This document shows positions 1 to 6,411 of a stretch of DNA of 11,614 nucleotides, in pieces. The translations under genes were made by a program, and so were the position numbers. The notes below the pieces were generated by a model, which saw only the letters and a list, made by a program, of their open reading frames with translations, was not told the DNA's origin and searched no databases. Where the stretch lies: assembly GCA_902783925.1 (NCBI GenBank), contig CACZSV010000136.1, positions 1 to 11,614 of the forward strand, read 5' to 3'. Source of the DNA: an uncultured Coriobacteriaceae bacterium. GTDB lineage: Bacteria > Actinomycetota > Coriobacteriia > Coriobacteriales > QAMH01. The first letter of the stretch is position 1. The number at the start of each line of letters is the position of its first letter.

Positions 1-558
1 AAAGACGCTCTTATCAATCAAGGCAATATCACGTGCATCTGGAACGGCTTCACGTATGAGGGACGCGAGAACGACTACGCGTTCTCCGGTCAGTACATGA
101 TCAACGGACAGGTCATTGTGGTTAAGGCAAACAGCGGCATCAACACACTTGCCGACCTCGCTGGCAAAAACGTCATCACGCAGGTCGATTCCGCAGCGCT
201 CGAGGTTCTCAACGAAGATATGAAGAATCTGCAGAATACGTTTGCAGGCGGCAAGGTCCAGACCATCGGCGATTATAACAATGCGTTCATGCAGCTCGAG
301 AGCGGTGCGGTCGACGCTGTTGCATGCGACCTTTCCATCGCAGCCTATCAGATGTCCGCTAAGCCGAATGTCTTCAAGCAGCTTAGCGAGCAGCTTTCCA
401 GCGAGCATTATGCCGTTGGCTTCAAGAAAGGCAATGAGCAGATGGCCGAGGCGGTGACCAAGACGCTTAAGGAAATGGATGCTGACGGTACTGTCAAGAA
501 GATCTGCGATAAGTATGCTGATCAGGGCATCAGCTACGAGAATTGGTGCTTGAAGTAA
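1..558 (+). CDS. Polar amino-acid ABC transporter solute-binding protein, 3' part only
   Basis: The reading frame is open from base 1 to the TAA at 556-558, giving 185 C-terminal residues; the start, signal peptide and first part of lobe 1 lie left of the window. The visible part fits the type-3 extracellular solute-binding family (PAAT class). A motif like WNGFT..GRE precedes FSGQY, and its Arg (residue 22 of the fragment) aligns with the ligand-carboxylate-binding Arg of the family's ERA motif. The hinge-crossing stretch VIVVKANSG follows, then ADLAGKNV and lobe 2 with the acidic DAVACD segment. It ends in the usual amphipathic helix (MADGT-like, then KYA..G). It would capture an amino acid outside the membrane and deliver it to the permease and ATPase encoded next (727-2170). 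It is clearly different from the two paralogous binding proteins further right. The exact ligand cannot be told; family assignment is firm. Confidence 0.9.
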   Translation, partial: KDALINQGNITCIWNGFTYEGRENDYAFSGQYMINGQVIVVKANSGINTLADLAGKNVITQVDSAALEVLNEDMKNLQNTFAGGKVQTIGDYNNAFMQLESGAVDAVACDLSIAAYQMSAKPNVFKQLSEQLSSEHYAVGFKKGNEQMAEAVTKTLKEMDADGTVKKICDKYADQGISYENWCLK

Positions 559-593
559 TCGGCGAGCGAGCTGGTTGCCCATAGTCGAGCTAA

Positions 594-654
594 CTGGCGG
601 GTCGTAATATTTTCGCGTATGCAAGTGCGAAGATATTCGCCCGCCAGCTTTTTT
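594..654 (+). terminator. Strong hairpin with T-tract between binding protein and permease
   Basis: The left arm (594-616, beginning CTGGCGGG) pairs with the right arm (627-647, ending CCCGCCAG) over about 21 base pairs, with two single-base bulges (T602, T605), one G-T wobble and a 10-nt loop. Six T residues follow at 649-654. This is a textbook intrinsic terminator. Because permease and ATPase genes of the same set follow, it probably acts as a partial terminator or 3'-end stabiliser. Either would give more binding protein than membrane components, as the intergenic hairpin does in the enterobacterial hisJ-hisQMP operon. The gap of 559-726 holds no other convincing element; no good -35/-10 pair was found for a separate permease promoter. 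Confidence 0.8.
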
Positions 655-726
655 GCCTGAGATTCGGGCAGGGTTTTTGAACTTATGGATTGTAGTTTGG
701 ACGTGGTATAGGTGGACGCTGGTTTC

Positions 727-1383
727 ATGCAGATGATGTCGCTGGTTATCCCAGATCTCGCCGGCGGATTCGTCATGGCGCTCGAGATATTCGTGGTGAC
801 GCTCCTCGGCTCTTTGCCGCTTGGTGTCATCATCGCGCTTGCGCGCATGAGCAAGGTCAAGGTCATTTCGGCAATTGCGCGCGTGTATATTTCGTTTATG
901 CGCGGGACGCCGCTCATGCTTCAGCTCATGGCGCTTATGTTCGGTCCGTATTATCTGCTGGGGATCAGCATGGGTTCCGATTGGAAATTCGGCGCATGCG
1001 CAATTGGCTTTATCCTCAACTACGCTGCCTATTTCGCGGAAATCTATCGAAGTGGCATTCAATCGATTCCCGTCGGTCATTACGAAGCCGCAGAGGTGCT
1101 TGGCTATTCCAAGGTACAAACCTTCTTCTATATCGTATTGCCCCAGGTTATCAAACGCATTTTGCCCGCAATGGGAAACGAAATCATCACGCTCGTAAAG
1201 GACACATCGCTTGCTTTCGTGCTTGGAATTGCGGAGATGTTCACCGAGGCAAAGGCGCTCGCCGCATCGTTCGTGAGCATGATTCCCTACGTCATCGCTG
1301 CTGCGATCTACTGGATATTCACGCTCGTGGTCGAGTTCATCTTGAACAGAATCGAAAAGAAACTGGATTACTATCATGACTAA
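727..1383 (+). CDS. Amino-acid ABC transporter permease (HisM/GlnP family)
   Basis: Inner-membrane subunit of a polar amino-acid importer, 218 residues, the normal length for this family. Hydrophobic segments run from about residue 15 to 40, 60 to 80, 90 to 107, 155 to 172 and 182 to 206. The EAA loop that docks onto the ATPase is clear at about 110-146: GIQSIP, then E120-A121-A122, G126, and PQVIKRILP. The RGTP motif (59-62) typical of His/Gln permeases is present. I chose ATG 727 because AGGTGG at 710-715 is the only good ribosome-binding site; a GTG at 712 would add five residues but overlaps that site. The gene overlaps the following ATPase frame by 8 nt, so the two are probably co-translated. 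It is the only permease seen for this set and would act as a homodimer unless a partner lies upstream of the window. Confidence 0.92.
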   Translation: MQMMSLVIPDLAGGFVMALEIFVVTLLGSLPLGVIIALARMSKVKVISAIARVYISFMRGTPLMLQLMALMFGPYYLLGISMGSDWKFGACAIGFILNYAAYFAEIYRSGIQSIPVGHYEAAEVLGYSKVQTFFYIVLPQVIKRILPAMGNEIITLVKDTSLAFVLGIAEMFTEAKALAASFVSMIPYVIAAAIYWIFTLVVEFILNRIEKKLDYYHD

Positions 1384-2170
1384 CGGGGATGCAAGCATGG
1401 GAAACACACGCACTATCGTCTCGCTCGATAACATCGAGAAAAGCTTTGGTGACAATGTCGTCTTGAAGGACATCAGCCTCAAGGTCGCAAAAGGCGAAGT
1501 CGTCAGCATCATCGGGTCATCTGGCGGGGGAAAGTCGACATTGTTGCGTTGCGCGACGTTGCTCGAGACATTCGAGCGCGGCTCGCTTGCATATGGTGAC
1601 ATGATTGTCGCGCGAAAAGAGCCCGATGGGCGAGCTGTTTATCTTGGAAAGGACATATTGAAACAGGCGCGCCTGAAGTTCGGTCTGGTATTTCAGAACT
1701 TCAACCTCTTTCCCCATAGAACCGTGCTCCAAAATGTCATGGACGCTCCAATTCGCGTGCAAAAACGTGATAAGGGCGAGGTCGAAAAGGAAGCTCACGA
1801 GCTTCTATCTAAATTCGGACTCGGCGGCAAGGAGAACATGGTTCCCTGCGAGCTGTCAGGTGGGCAGCAACAGCGCGTCGCTATTGCGCGCGCGTTGTGC
1901 ATGAATCCGGAGATTCTCTATTTCGATGAGCCGACAAGTGCTCTGGACCCTGAGCTTACGCAGGATGTTCTCAAGATTATTCGCGATCTTGCCAAAGAGC
2001 ACATGACCATGGTTATCGTGACGCACGAGATGACCTTTGCGCGGGATGTGTCGGATCGCATCGTTTTCATCGACAAGGGCGTGATCGTCGAGGAAGGCTC
2101 TCCCGAGCAGGTTATCGATAACCCGCAACACGAGCGCACGCGGAGTTTCTTGCGCAAGATTTACGATTAG
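1376..2170 (+). CDS. Amino-acid ABC transporter ATP-binding protein (GlnQ/HisP family)
   Basis: Cytoplasmic ATPase that powers the importer, 264 residues from ATG 1376. Motifs in order are Walker A GSSGGGKST (47-55), Q-loop Q107, signature LSGGQ (160-164), Walker B ILYFDE (180-185) and the switch His217 in VTHEM. Between Walker A and the Q-loop it has a slightly longer segment (about 72-101) like that of HisP, and NVMDAPI (120-126) also resembles HisP, so a basic amino acid substrate is possible but unproven. ATG 1397 is an equally plausible start: GGGGAT lies 6 nt before it, and it would remove seven residues before the conserved fold and leave a 13-nt gap after the permease. No convincing terminator follows the gene. 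Confidence 0.94.
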   Translation: MTNGDASMGNTRTIVSLDNIEKSFGDNVVLKDISLKVAKGEVVSIIGSSGGGKSTLLRCATLLETFERGSLAYGDMIVARKEPDGRAVYLGKDILKQARLKFGLVFQNFNLFPHRTVLQNVMDAPIRVQKRDKGEVEKEAHELLSKFGLGGKENMVPCELSGGQQQRVAIARALCMNPEILYFDEPTSALDPELTQDVLKIIRDLAKEHMTMVIVTHEMTFARDVSDRIVFIDKGVIVEEGSPEQVIDNPQHERTRSFLRKIYD

Positions 2171-2275
2171 TGAATCCGTTTACGTATATTATTCGAAATA
2201 TCTGTATATCATTTAAATATTATGCAACAATCTACAGTTGTAGGGTTTTAATATGCAGAGCATGGGAGGAAAGAC
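2171..2275 (+). promoter_or_regulatory. AT-rich promoter region of the second transporter set, with small palindrome
   Basis: These 105 bp are clearly more AT-rich than the flanking genes. They hold several weak -10-like hexamers (TATATC 2205-2210, TAAATA 2214-2219, TAATAT 2249-2254) without one clearly matched -35. A perfect inverted repeat CTACA-GT-TGTAG lies at 2232-2243, just before TAATAT, where an operator could sit. A strong ribosome-binding site GGGAGGA (2264-2270) precedes ATG 2276 by 5 nt. A promoter here is likely because a new transport set begins and no gene fills the gap, but the exact boxes are a guess. Confidence 0.4.
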
Positions 2276-3115
2276 ATGAAAGCTAGAATTACGAAGGCCG
2301 TCACGGCCGCGTTTGTCGGCTGCATGCTGGTATTCGCCTGCATAGGGCTTGCTGCCTGCGGGGGAGGGTCTTCTTCGAGCAGCGCCGCAAGCAGTGCGTC
2401 GGCAAGTGCTGCATCTGTAGATACGTCAAAGGGCTACAAGCTCGTCAACGCGGGCAAGCTCACCATCGGAAGCGACCTCGATTATAAACCTATGGAATAC
2501 CTCGAGGGCAGCACGCCTGCGGGCTTCGACGTCGAGATGATGCAGGAGCTATGCAAACGCCTTGGCGTCGATATGAACTATCTCTCCCCGCAGAACTTCG
2601 ATTCGCTTATCACGCAGGTTGCGGGCGGTTCGAGCATGGATGTGGCCGTGAGCTCGATTACCATCAACGACGAGCGTGCAGAGCTCATCGATTTCTCCGC
2701 TCCGTATTTCGACTCGAATCAGGCAGTCGTGACGCTCGCCGATGCTCCGTACACTACTAAGGAGCAGCTTAACGGTCAGCCTGTCGGCGCGCAGTCTGGG
2801 ACAACGGGCGAGGAGTGGGTTAAAGAGAACCTGAAGAACTCTCAATATACCCCCTATACCATGCCCACCGATGCCCTTGCCGCTTTGCGTGCAGGTAAGA
2901 TTCAGGCAGTCATCTACGATTCTTCCGTTGCTCTGAATCAGATTTCCCAAGATCCCGGCACATATAAGCTCGTCGAGGAAATTGCCACGGGCGAGCAGTA
3001 CGGCATCGCAGTCAATAAGAGCAACCCGGAGCTTCTCAAGGCTATCAACAACGCACTTTCTGAGATGCAAAAAGACGGCACCATGGACAATCTCAAGAAG
3101 AAATGGTTCGGCTAG
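2276..3115 (+). CDS. Lipoprotein amino-acid-binding protein, first of a tandem pair
   Basis: Extracytoplasmic solute receptor of the type-3 (PAAT) family, 279 residues. It starts with a basic N-terminus and a hydrophobic signal ending in lipobox LAAC, with Cys28 as the predicted lipid anchor. A Ser/Ala linker (about 32-48) follows, then the two-lobed binding domain from about 53 to 278. Ligand-contact candidates are Arg134 in the NDERAE motif (lobe 1) and Asp215 in VIYDSS (lobe 2), as expected for binding the alpha-carboxylate and alpha-amino groups of an amino acid. The ribosome-binding site GGGAGGA is strong. By eye roughly half of the mature protein matches the next gene product, including VGAQSG, EEWVKENLK and TGEQYGI. 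The pair share one permease and one ATPase downstream. The ligand is unknown. Confidence 0.93.
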   Translation: MKARITKAVTAAFVGCMLVFACIGLAACGGGSSSSSAASSASASAASVDTSKGYKLVNAGKLTIGSDLDYKPMEYLEGSTPAGFDVEMMQELCKRLGVDMNYLSPQNFDSLITQVAGGSSMDVAVSSITINDERAELIDFSAPYFDSNQAVVTLADAPYTTKEQLNGQPVGAQSGTTGEEWVKENLKNSQYTPYTMPTDALAALRAGKIQAVIYDSSVALNQISQDPGTYKLVEEIATGEQYGIAVNKSNPELLKAINNALSEMQKDGTMDNLKKKWFG

Positions 3116-3204
3116 GCGCTGCGTAAGTGGTGTATAGTGCATTCGTTCGATAAGCCCGCGTTCTTTGTCTGGGGAAGCACGCAGGGAGAAAGGGGATTTC
3201 TTTG
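3116..3204 (+). promoter_or_regulatory. Gap between tandem binding proteins with a weak promoter candidate
   Basis: A TATAGT hexamer at 3133-3138 in the context GTATAGTGC resembles the CGTATAATGC context of the clear -10 at 4112-4117. No good -35 is found 16-18 nt upstream, so this is only a candidate for a separate promoter. No hairpin with a T-tract is visible after the first binding-protein gene. AAAGGGGA (3189-3196) is the ribosome-binding site for ATG 3205. Confidence 0.25.
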
Positions 3205-4056
3205 ATGAAACATAATTGGTCTAAAGCGTTGCTCGTTGCATGTGTCAGCGTAGCTGCGATTGCGTGCCTCGCGCTCACCGCTTGCGGCGGTGGATCTTCG
3301 AAGGCTTCTTCGTCGAGTGCAGCATCGAGCTCTGCAGCTTCGAGCGCATCTGCTACGACGACCTCAGCTGGCTATAAGCTTCTCGAAGGTGGCAAGCTCA
3401 AGGTTGTGACGAGCGCCGAGTATTCGCCCATGGAGTTCATGGAAGGTTCCGACATTAAGGGCTTCGATATCGACCTTATTAAGGAAATCGGCAAACGCCT
3501 CGGCCTCGACGTCACCATCAGCAACCAGGCATTCGATTCGCTCGTGACGTCCATTGCGGGTGGCAAGCAATTCGATTGCTCCATCAGTGCCATCACCATC
3601 AACGACGAACGTGCAGAGCAAGTCAAGTTCACCAACCCGTACTATGACTCCAACCTCGCTGTCGTCACGTTGGCTAACTCGCCAATTGCGAACATGGATG
3701 CTCTCAACGGCGTTCCCGTTGGTGCACAGTCCGGTTCCTCGGGCGAAGAGTGGGTAAAGGAGAACCTGAAGCAGTCTACGTACACTCCGTTCCAAGAGAC
3801 GCCCGATCTGCTCGCGGCTTTGCGCACCGGCGCGGTTCAAGCTGCAATCTACGATGAACCCGTTGCGAAGAACCATGTTTCCACGGAATACACCGATTGC
3901 AAGGTTTTGAACGTTATTCCAACGGGCGAGCAGTACGGCATCATCGTCAACAAAGACAATGCTGCTCTTGCCGATGCCATGAACAAGGCTCTCGCCGATA
4001 TGAAAGCGGACGGGACCTACGACAAGATCGCCGCTCAATGGTTCAGCGCGAAATAG
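3205..4056 (+). CDS. Lipoprotein amino-acid-binding protein, second of a tandem pair
   Basis: Paralogue of the preceding gene, 283 residues from ATG 3205; a TTG codon directly before it is in frame but less likely. The signal ends in lipobox LTAC with Cys27 as lipid anchor, followed by GGG and a Ser/Ala/Thr linker to about residue 54. The type-3 solute-binding domain runs from about 57 to 280. Arg136 in NDERAE and Asp217 in AIYDEP are the likely ligand contacts. The lobe-2 neighbourhood differs from the first copy (YDEPV versus YDSSV), as do residues after the hinge, so ligand preference may differ. It has extra cysteines at residues 125 and 232, in the mature domain. Two binding proteins next to one permease suggest a transporter with a widened substrate range. 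Confidence 0.93.
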   Translation: MKHNWSKALLVACVSVAAIACLALTACGGGSSKASSSSAASSSAASSASATTTSAGYKLLEGGKLKVVTSAEYSPMEFMEGSDIKGFDIDLIKEIGKRLGLDVTISNQAFDSLVTSIAGGKQFDCSISAITINDERAEQVKFTNPYYDSNLAVVTLANSPIANMDALNGVPVGAQSGSSGEEWVKENLKQSTYTPFQETPDLLAALRTGAVQAAIYDEPVAKNHVSTEYTDCKVLNVIPTGEQYGIIVNKDNAALADAMNKALADMKADGTYDKIAAQWFSAK

Positions 4057-4060
4057 TGCA

Positions 4061-4084
4061 TGTATCGCCATTGCTGACGATACA
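4061..4084 (+). repeat. 7-bp inverted repeat just after the binding-protein stop
   Basis: TGTATCG (4061-4067) and CGATACA (4078-4084) pair perfectly around a 10-nt loop, starting 5 nt after the stop codon. No T-run follows directly (AGGTTAGTCTTT), so it is a poor intrinsic terminator. It may protect the 3' end of the binding-protein message or be chance. Confidence 0.4.
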
Positions 4085-4096
4085 AGGTTAGTCTTT

Positions 4097-4134
4097 AGAT
4101 AAGGCAAGGCGTATAATGCGACCTTGCCTTATCT
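4097..4134 (+). promoter_or_regulatory. Perfect 13-bp inverted repeat enclosing a consensus TATAAT box
   Basis: AGATAAGGCAAGG (4097-4109) and its exact reverse complement (4122-4134) flank a 12-nt spacer containing TATAAT at 4112-4117. If this is a -10 box, transcription would begin near 4124, inside the right arm, giving a leader of about 45 nt before ATG 4169. The -35 region (4088-4094) matches the consensus poorly, which fits an activated or regulated promoter. Neither strand has a T-run after the stem, so an ordinary terminator is less likely. Two readings remain: an operator spanning the promoter core, or a hairpin formed only in read-through transcripts from the binding-protein genes. 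Confidence 0.6.
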
Positions 4135-4168
4135 GTATTACATGTTTATTGCTAGGGGAATCAATCAT

Positions 4169-5671
4169 ATGTCAGCATCTGTCAAGGCTGCTATCAAACA
4201 AGGCCTTTTTACCGCCCTTGCACTTTCGCTCGTTACCACGTTCGTCTCGCCGCTCTTTGCGGGGGCGCTCACGACGGACGTGACGACCGCGAAGGGTAAT
4301 GAGACCGGGTCGGATAATATCCTCGGCGGGACGCCGACGCGCGTTACCTGGGAAGCCGTCGTCGACGAAGGCGAGCAGGTCGTCGGTGTCGATGTCGTCT
4401 ACCCGCAAGGCTCGTCTTTTAGCGATGAATCGTCGATAAAGGTTACGGTGCTCGACGGCACGACTCGCATGAACCCAGAGAATACGGCGAGTCTTGATGC
4501 CGCAACGACAACAGCCAAAGTAAATTTTTCCGAGCCATTGCAAAGCGGACTTCGTCTGCGTTTGGAGATGTATAAGGTATCGCTCCCCAACGTTGATGGC
4601 GCAGTGAGTCTGAACGGTACATATAAGCTTGCGGATGGCACCGTCAAGGATCTTGGCGCATCTCCTTCTATCGAGGTTACCTACGCGTCGGTCGCCGAAG
4701 GCATTTCGAATTGGCTCGATCAGCAGCCGTTCGTCCAGGCCTGGAATTCGGTAACCTTCCTGCGTTTGTTTTTCCAGCCCCAGCTCATCGTCTCTTCCAT
4801 TCCGACGGTTGCAACTGGCTGGCTGATCTCTCTGGGGCTCGTGCTCGTCGGGTTCCCCCTGGCGATTCCGCTAGGGCTTATCGCAGCGTTTATGAAGATT
4901 TCCAAGGCGCGCATCCTTCATATACTTGCTGCCATATACACGGGCGTTGTTCGCGGCACCCCGCTGTTTTTGCAGATCTATATCGCCTTTTTCGGTCTGC
5001 CGCTGCTTGGTATCAACATCAATCAGTACGTGCTCTCGATTCTTGTGCTCGCGTTTAACTCCGGCGCATACCTTTGTGAAATTTTCCGCGCGGGCATCCA
5101 GTCTATTCCCAAAGGGCAGTTCGAAGCCTCGCGTTCTCTTGGCATGAGCGGAACGCAGACGATGTTCTCGGTCATCATTCCGCAGACAGTGCGTCGAGTT
5201 ATCCCGACTATGACGAGTGAATTCATCCTGCTCTACAAGGACACCTCACTGCTCGCTGCGGTTGGCGTTATGGAGCTCATGCTCTACTCGCGCTCTATCG
5301 TTTCGCTCACGGGCAATATGACGCCCTATATCGTTGCCGCATGCTTCTATCTCATCGTGACTTTGCCGCTCATTCGCGTGGTCGGCAATCTCGAGAAGCG
5401 TCTTGCGCTTGCCGATAATGGCGGCGGGGCTCCCAAGAAGAAGCGCAAAGGGCGCAGGGATGCTTTTTCACAGATGAGAGAAGAGATCTCGAGCACAACG
5501 GAAACCATCGAAGCGGCTGAGCAGAAGGTCGCGGAAGTCCAAGTCGAAACGGCGGCTGCAATGGCTGGCGACGCATCGGTGGCAATTGACACTAATGCAG
5601 CGGCTGCACGGGCGCAGGAGCGTCATGAAGCTACGCCTACAGACACTGACGAGAGGGGAGATGCATCATGA
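4169..5671 (+). CDS. Amino-acid ABC transporter permease with extra N-terminal extracytoplasmic domain and C-terminal helical tail
   Basis: A 500-residue protein, more than twice the size of the permease at 727. Residues 1-33 look like a signal peptide (lysines, hydrophobic core 13-30, AGA at 31-33). Residues about 34-205 are polar and rich in beta-strand-like stretches, without cysteines. They are too short for a solute-binding domain and match no family I recognise. The PAAT permease domain lies at about 210-406: RGTP 262-265, the EAA loop at 308-346 (GIQSIP, E319-A320-S321, G325, PQTVRRVIP), then the last membrane segments. The tail from about 407 has a basic patch (KKKRKGRR, 423-430) and then an Ala/Glu-rich, probably helical or coiled-coil stretch to about 487. 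AGGGGA (4154-4159) supports ATG 4169; longer starts from 4124 would read through the promoter palindrome and have no ribosome-binding site. It overlaps the ATPase by ATGA. The permease role is sure; the roles of the extra parts are unknown. Confidence 0.9.
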   Translation: MSASVKAAIKQGLFTALALSLVTTFVSPLFAGALTTDVTTAKGNETGSDNILGGTPTRVTWEAVVDEGEQVVGVDVVYPQGSSFSDESSIKVTVLDGTTRMNPENTASLDAATTTAKVNFSEPLQSGLRLRLEMYKVSLPNVDGAVSLNGTYKLADGTVKDLGASPSIEVTYASVAEGISNWLDQQPFVQAWNSVTFLRLFFQPQLIVSSIPTVATGWLISLGLVLVGFPLAIPLGLIAAFMKISKARILHILAAIYTGVVRGTPLFLQIYIAFFGLPLLGININQYVLSILVLAFNSGAYLCEIFRAGIQSIPKGQFEASRSLGMSGTQTMFSVIIPQTVRRVIPTMTSEFILLYKDTSLLAAVGVMELMLYSRSIVSLTGNMTPYIVAACFYLIVTLPLIRVVGNLEKRLALADNGGGAPKKKRKGRRDAFSQMREEISSTTETIEAAEQKVAEVQVETAAAMAGDASVAIDTNAAAARAQERHEATPTDTDERGDAS

Positions 5672-6408
5672 GCGCGCAAGACAGCATGGTATCCATCCAG
5701 CACCTCTCGAAGTGGTTCGATGATGTCGAAGTATTGAAAGATGTCAATATAGAAGTGGCCAAGGGCGAAGTCGTCGTCGTGCTTGGTCCATCCGGTTCGG
5801 GCAAGTCGACGATGCTTAGATGCATCAATTTGCTCGAAAAGCCCACTGGCGGTCATATCTACATCGAGGGGCAGGAAATCACCAACCCGAAGACCGACAT
5901 CAATAAACTGCGCGAGCACGTTGGCATGGTTTTTCAGCAATTCAACTTGTTCCCGCATCTAACGGCGCTTAAAAACGTCATGCTTGCGCAACGAAAAGTG
6001 CTCAAGCGTTCGAAGGAAGAGGCCGAAAAGGTCGCTCGTATCGAACTCGAGCGTGTCGGTCTGCTCGACCGAGCCGATTATCTACCGGCGCAACTTTCTG
6101 GTGGCCAACAGCAGCGTGTCGCTATCGCACGTGCCCTTGCCATGGAACCGCATGTCATGCTGTTTGACGAGGCGACAAGCGCACTCGATCCTGAACTTGT
6201 ACGAGGCGTTCTGGACGTTATGCGGTCTTTGGCCGAAGGCGGCATGACCATGGTTGTCGTCACGCATGAGATGCAATTTGCAAAAGAAGTTGCAGACCGC
6301 GTGATCTTTATGGAAGGTGGCGTTGTCGTCGAGGAGGGCACTCCGTCACAGGTCTTCGATAATCCCGTAAACGAGCGCACCAAAGACTTCCTTGGTCATA
6401 TCAAATAA
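5668..6408 (+). CDS. Amino-acid ABC transporter ATP-binding protein (GlnQ family)
   Basis: Cytoplasmic ATPase of the second importer, 246 residues, standard length. Motifs are Walker A GPSGSGKST (40-48), Q-loop Q90 in VFQQFNLFPH, signature LSGGQ (143-147), Walker B VMLFDE (163-168), D-loop SALD (171-174) and His200 in VTHEM. It lacks the HisP-like insertion of the ATPase at 1376 and is the more GlnQ-like of the two. The start is fixed by the ATGA overlap with the extended permease and by GAGGGGAG just upstream, so translation is coupled. It should couple to the EAA loop of that permease and serve both upstream lipoprotein receptors. Confidence 0.95.
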   Translation: MSAQDSMVSIQHLSKWFDDVEVLKDVNIEVAKGEVVVVLGPSGSGKSTMLRCINLLEKPTGGHIYIEGQEITNPKTDINKLREHVGMVFQQFNLFPHLTALKNVMLAQRKVLKRSKEEAEKVARIELERVGLLDRADYLPAQLSGGQQQRVAIARALAMEPHVMLFDEATSALDPELVRGVLDVMRSLAEGGMTMVVVTHEMQFAKEVADRVIFMEGGVVVEEGTPSQVFDNPVNERTKDFLGHIK

Positions 6409-6411
6409 ATC

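Noticed and set aside
3296..3366. Possible tandem DNA repeat in the serine-rich stretch
   Set aside because: The repetition comes from Ser/Ala codons of the lipoprotein linker; there is no regular repeat unit, and the same linker style occurs in the first receptor.
2549..4107. Minus-strand open frames of 197 and 247 codons opposite the two binding-protein genes
   Set aside because: They resemble each other only because the genes they oppose are paralogues. No ribosome-binding site or recognisable domain was seen.
4124..4168. Longer N-terminus for the extended permease
   Set aside because: It would start with TTG inside the right arm of the promoter palindrome with no ribosome-binding site, and would bury the signal-like segment that otherwise begins naturally at ATG 4169.
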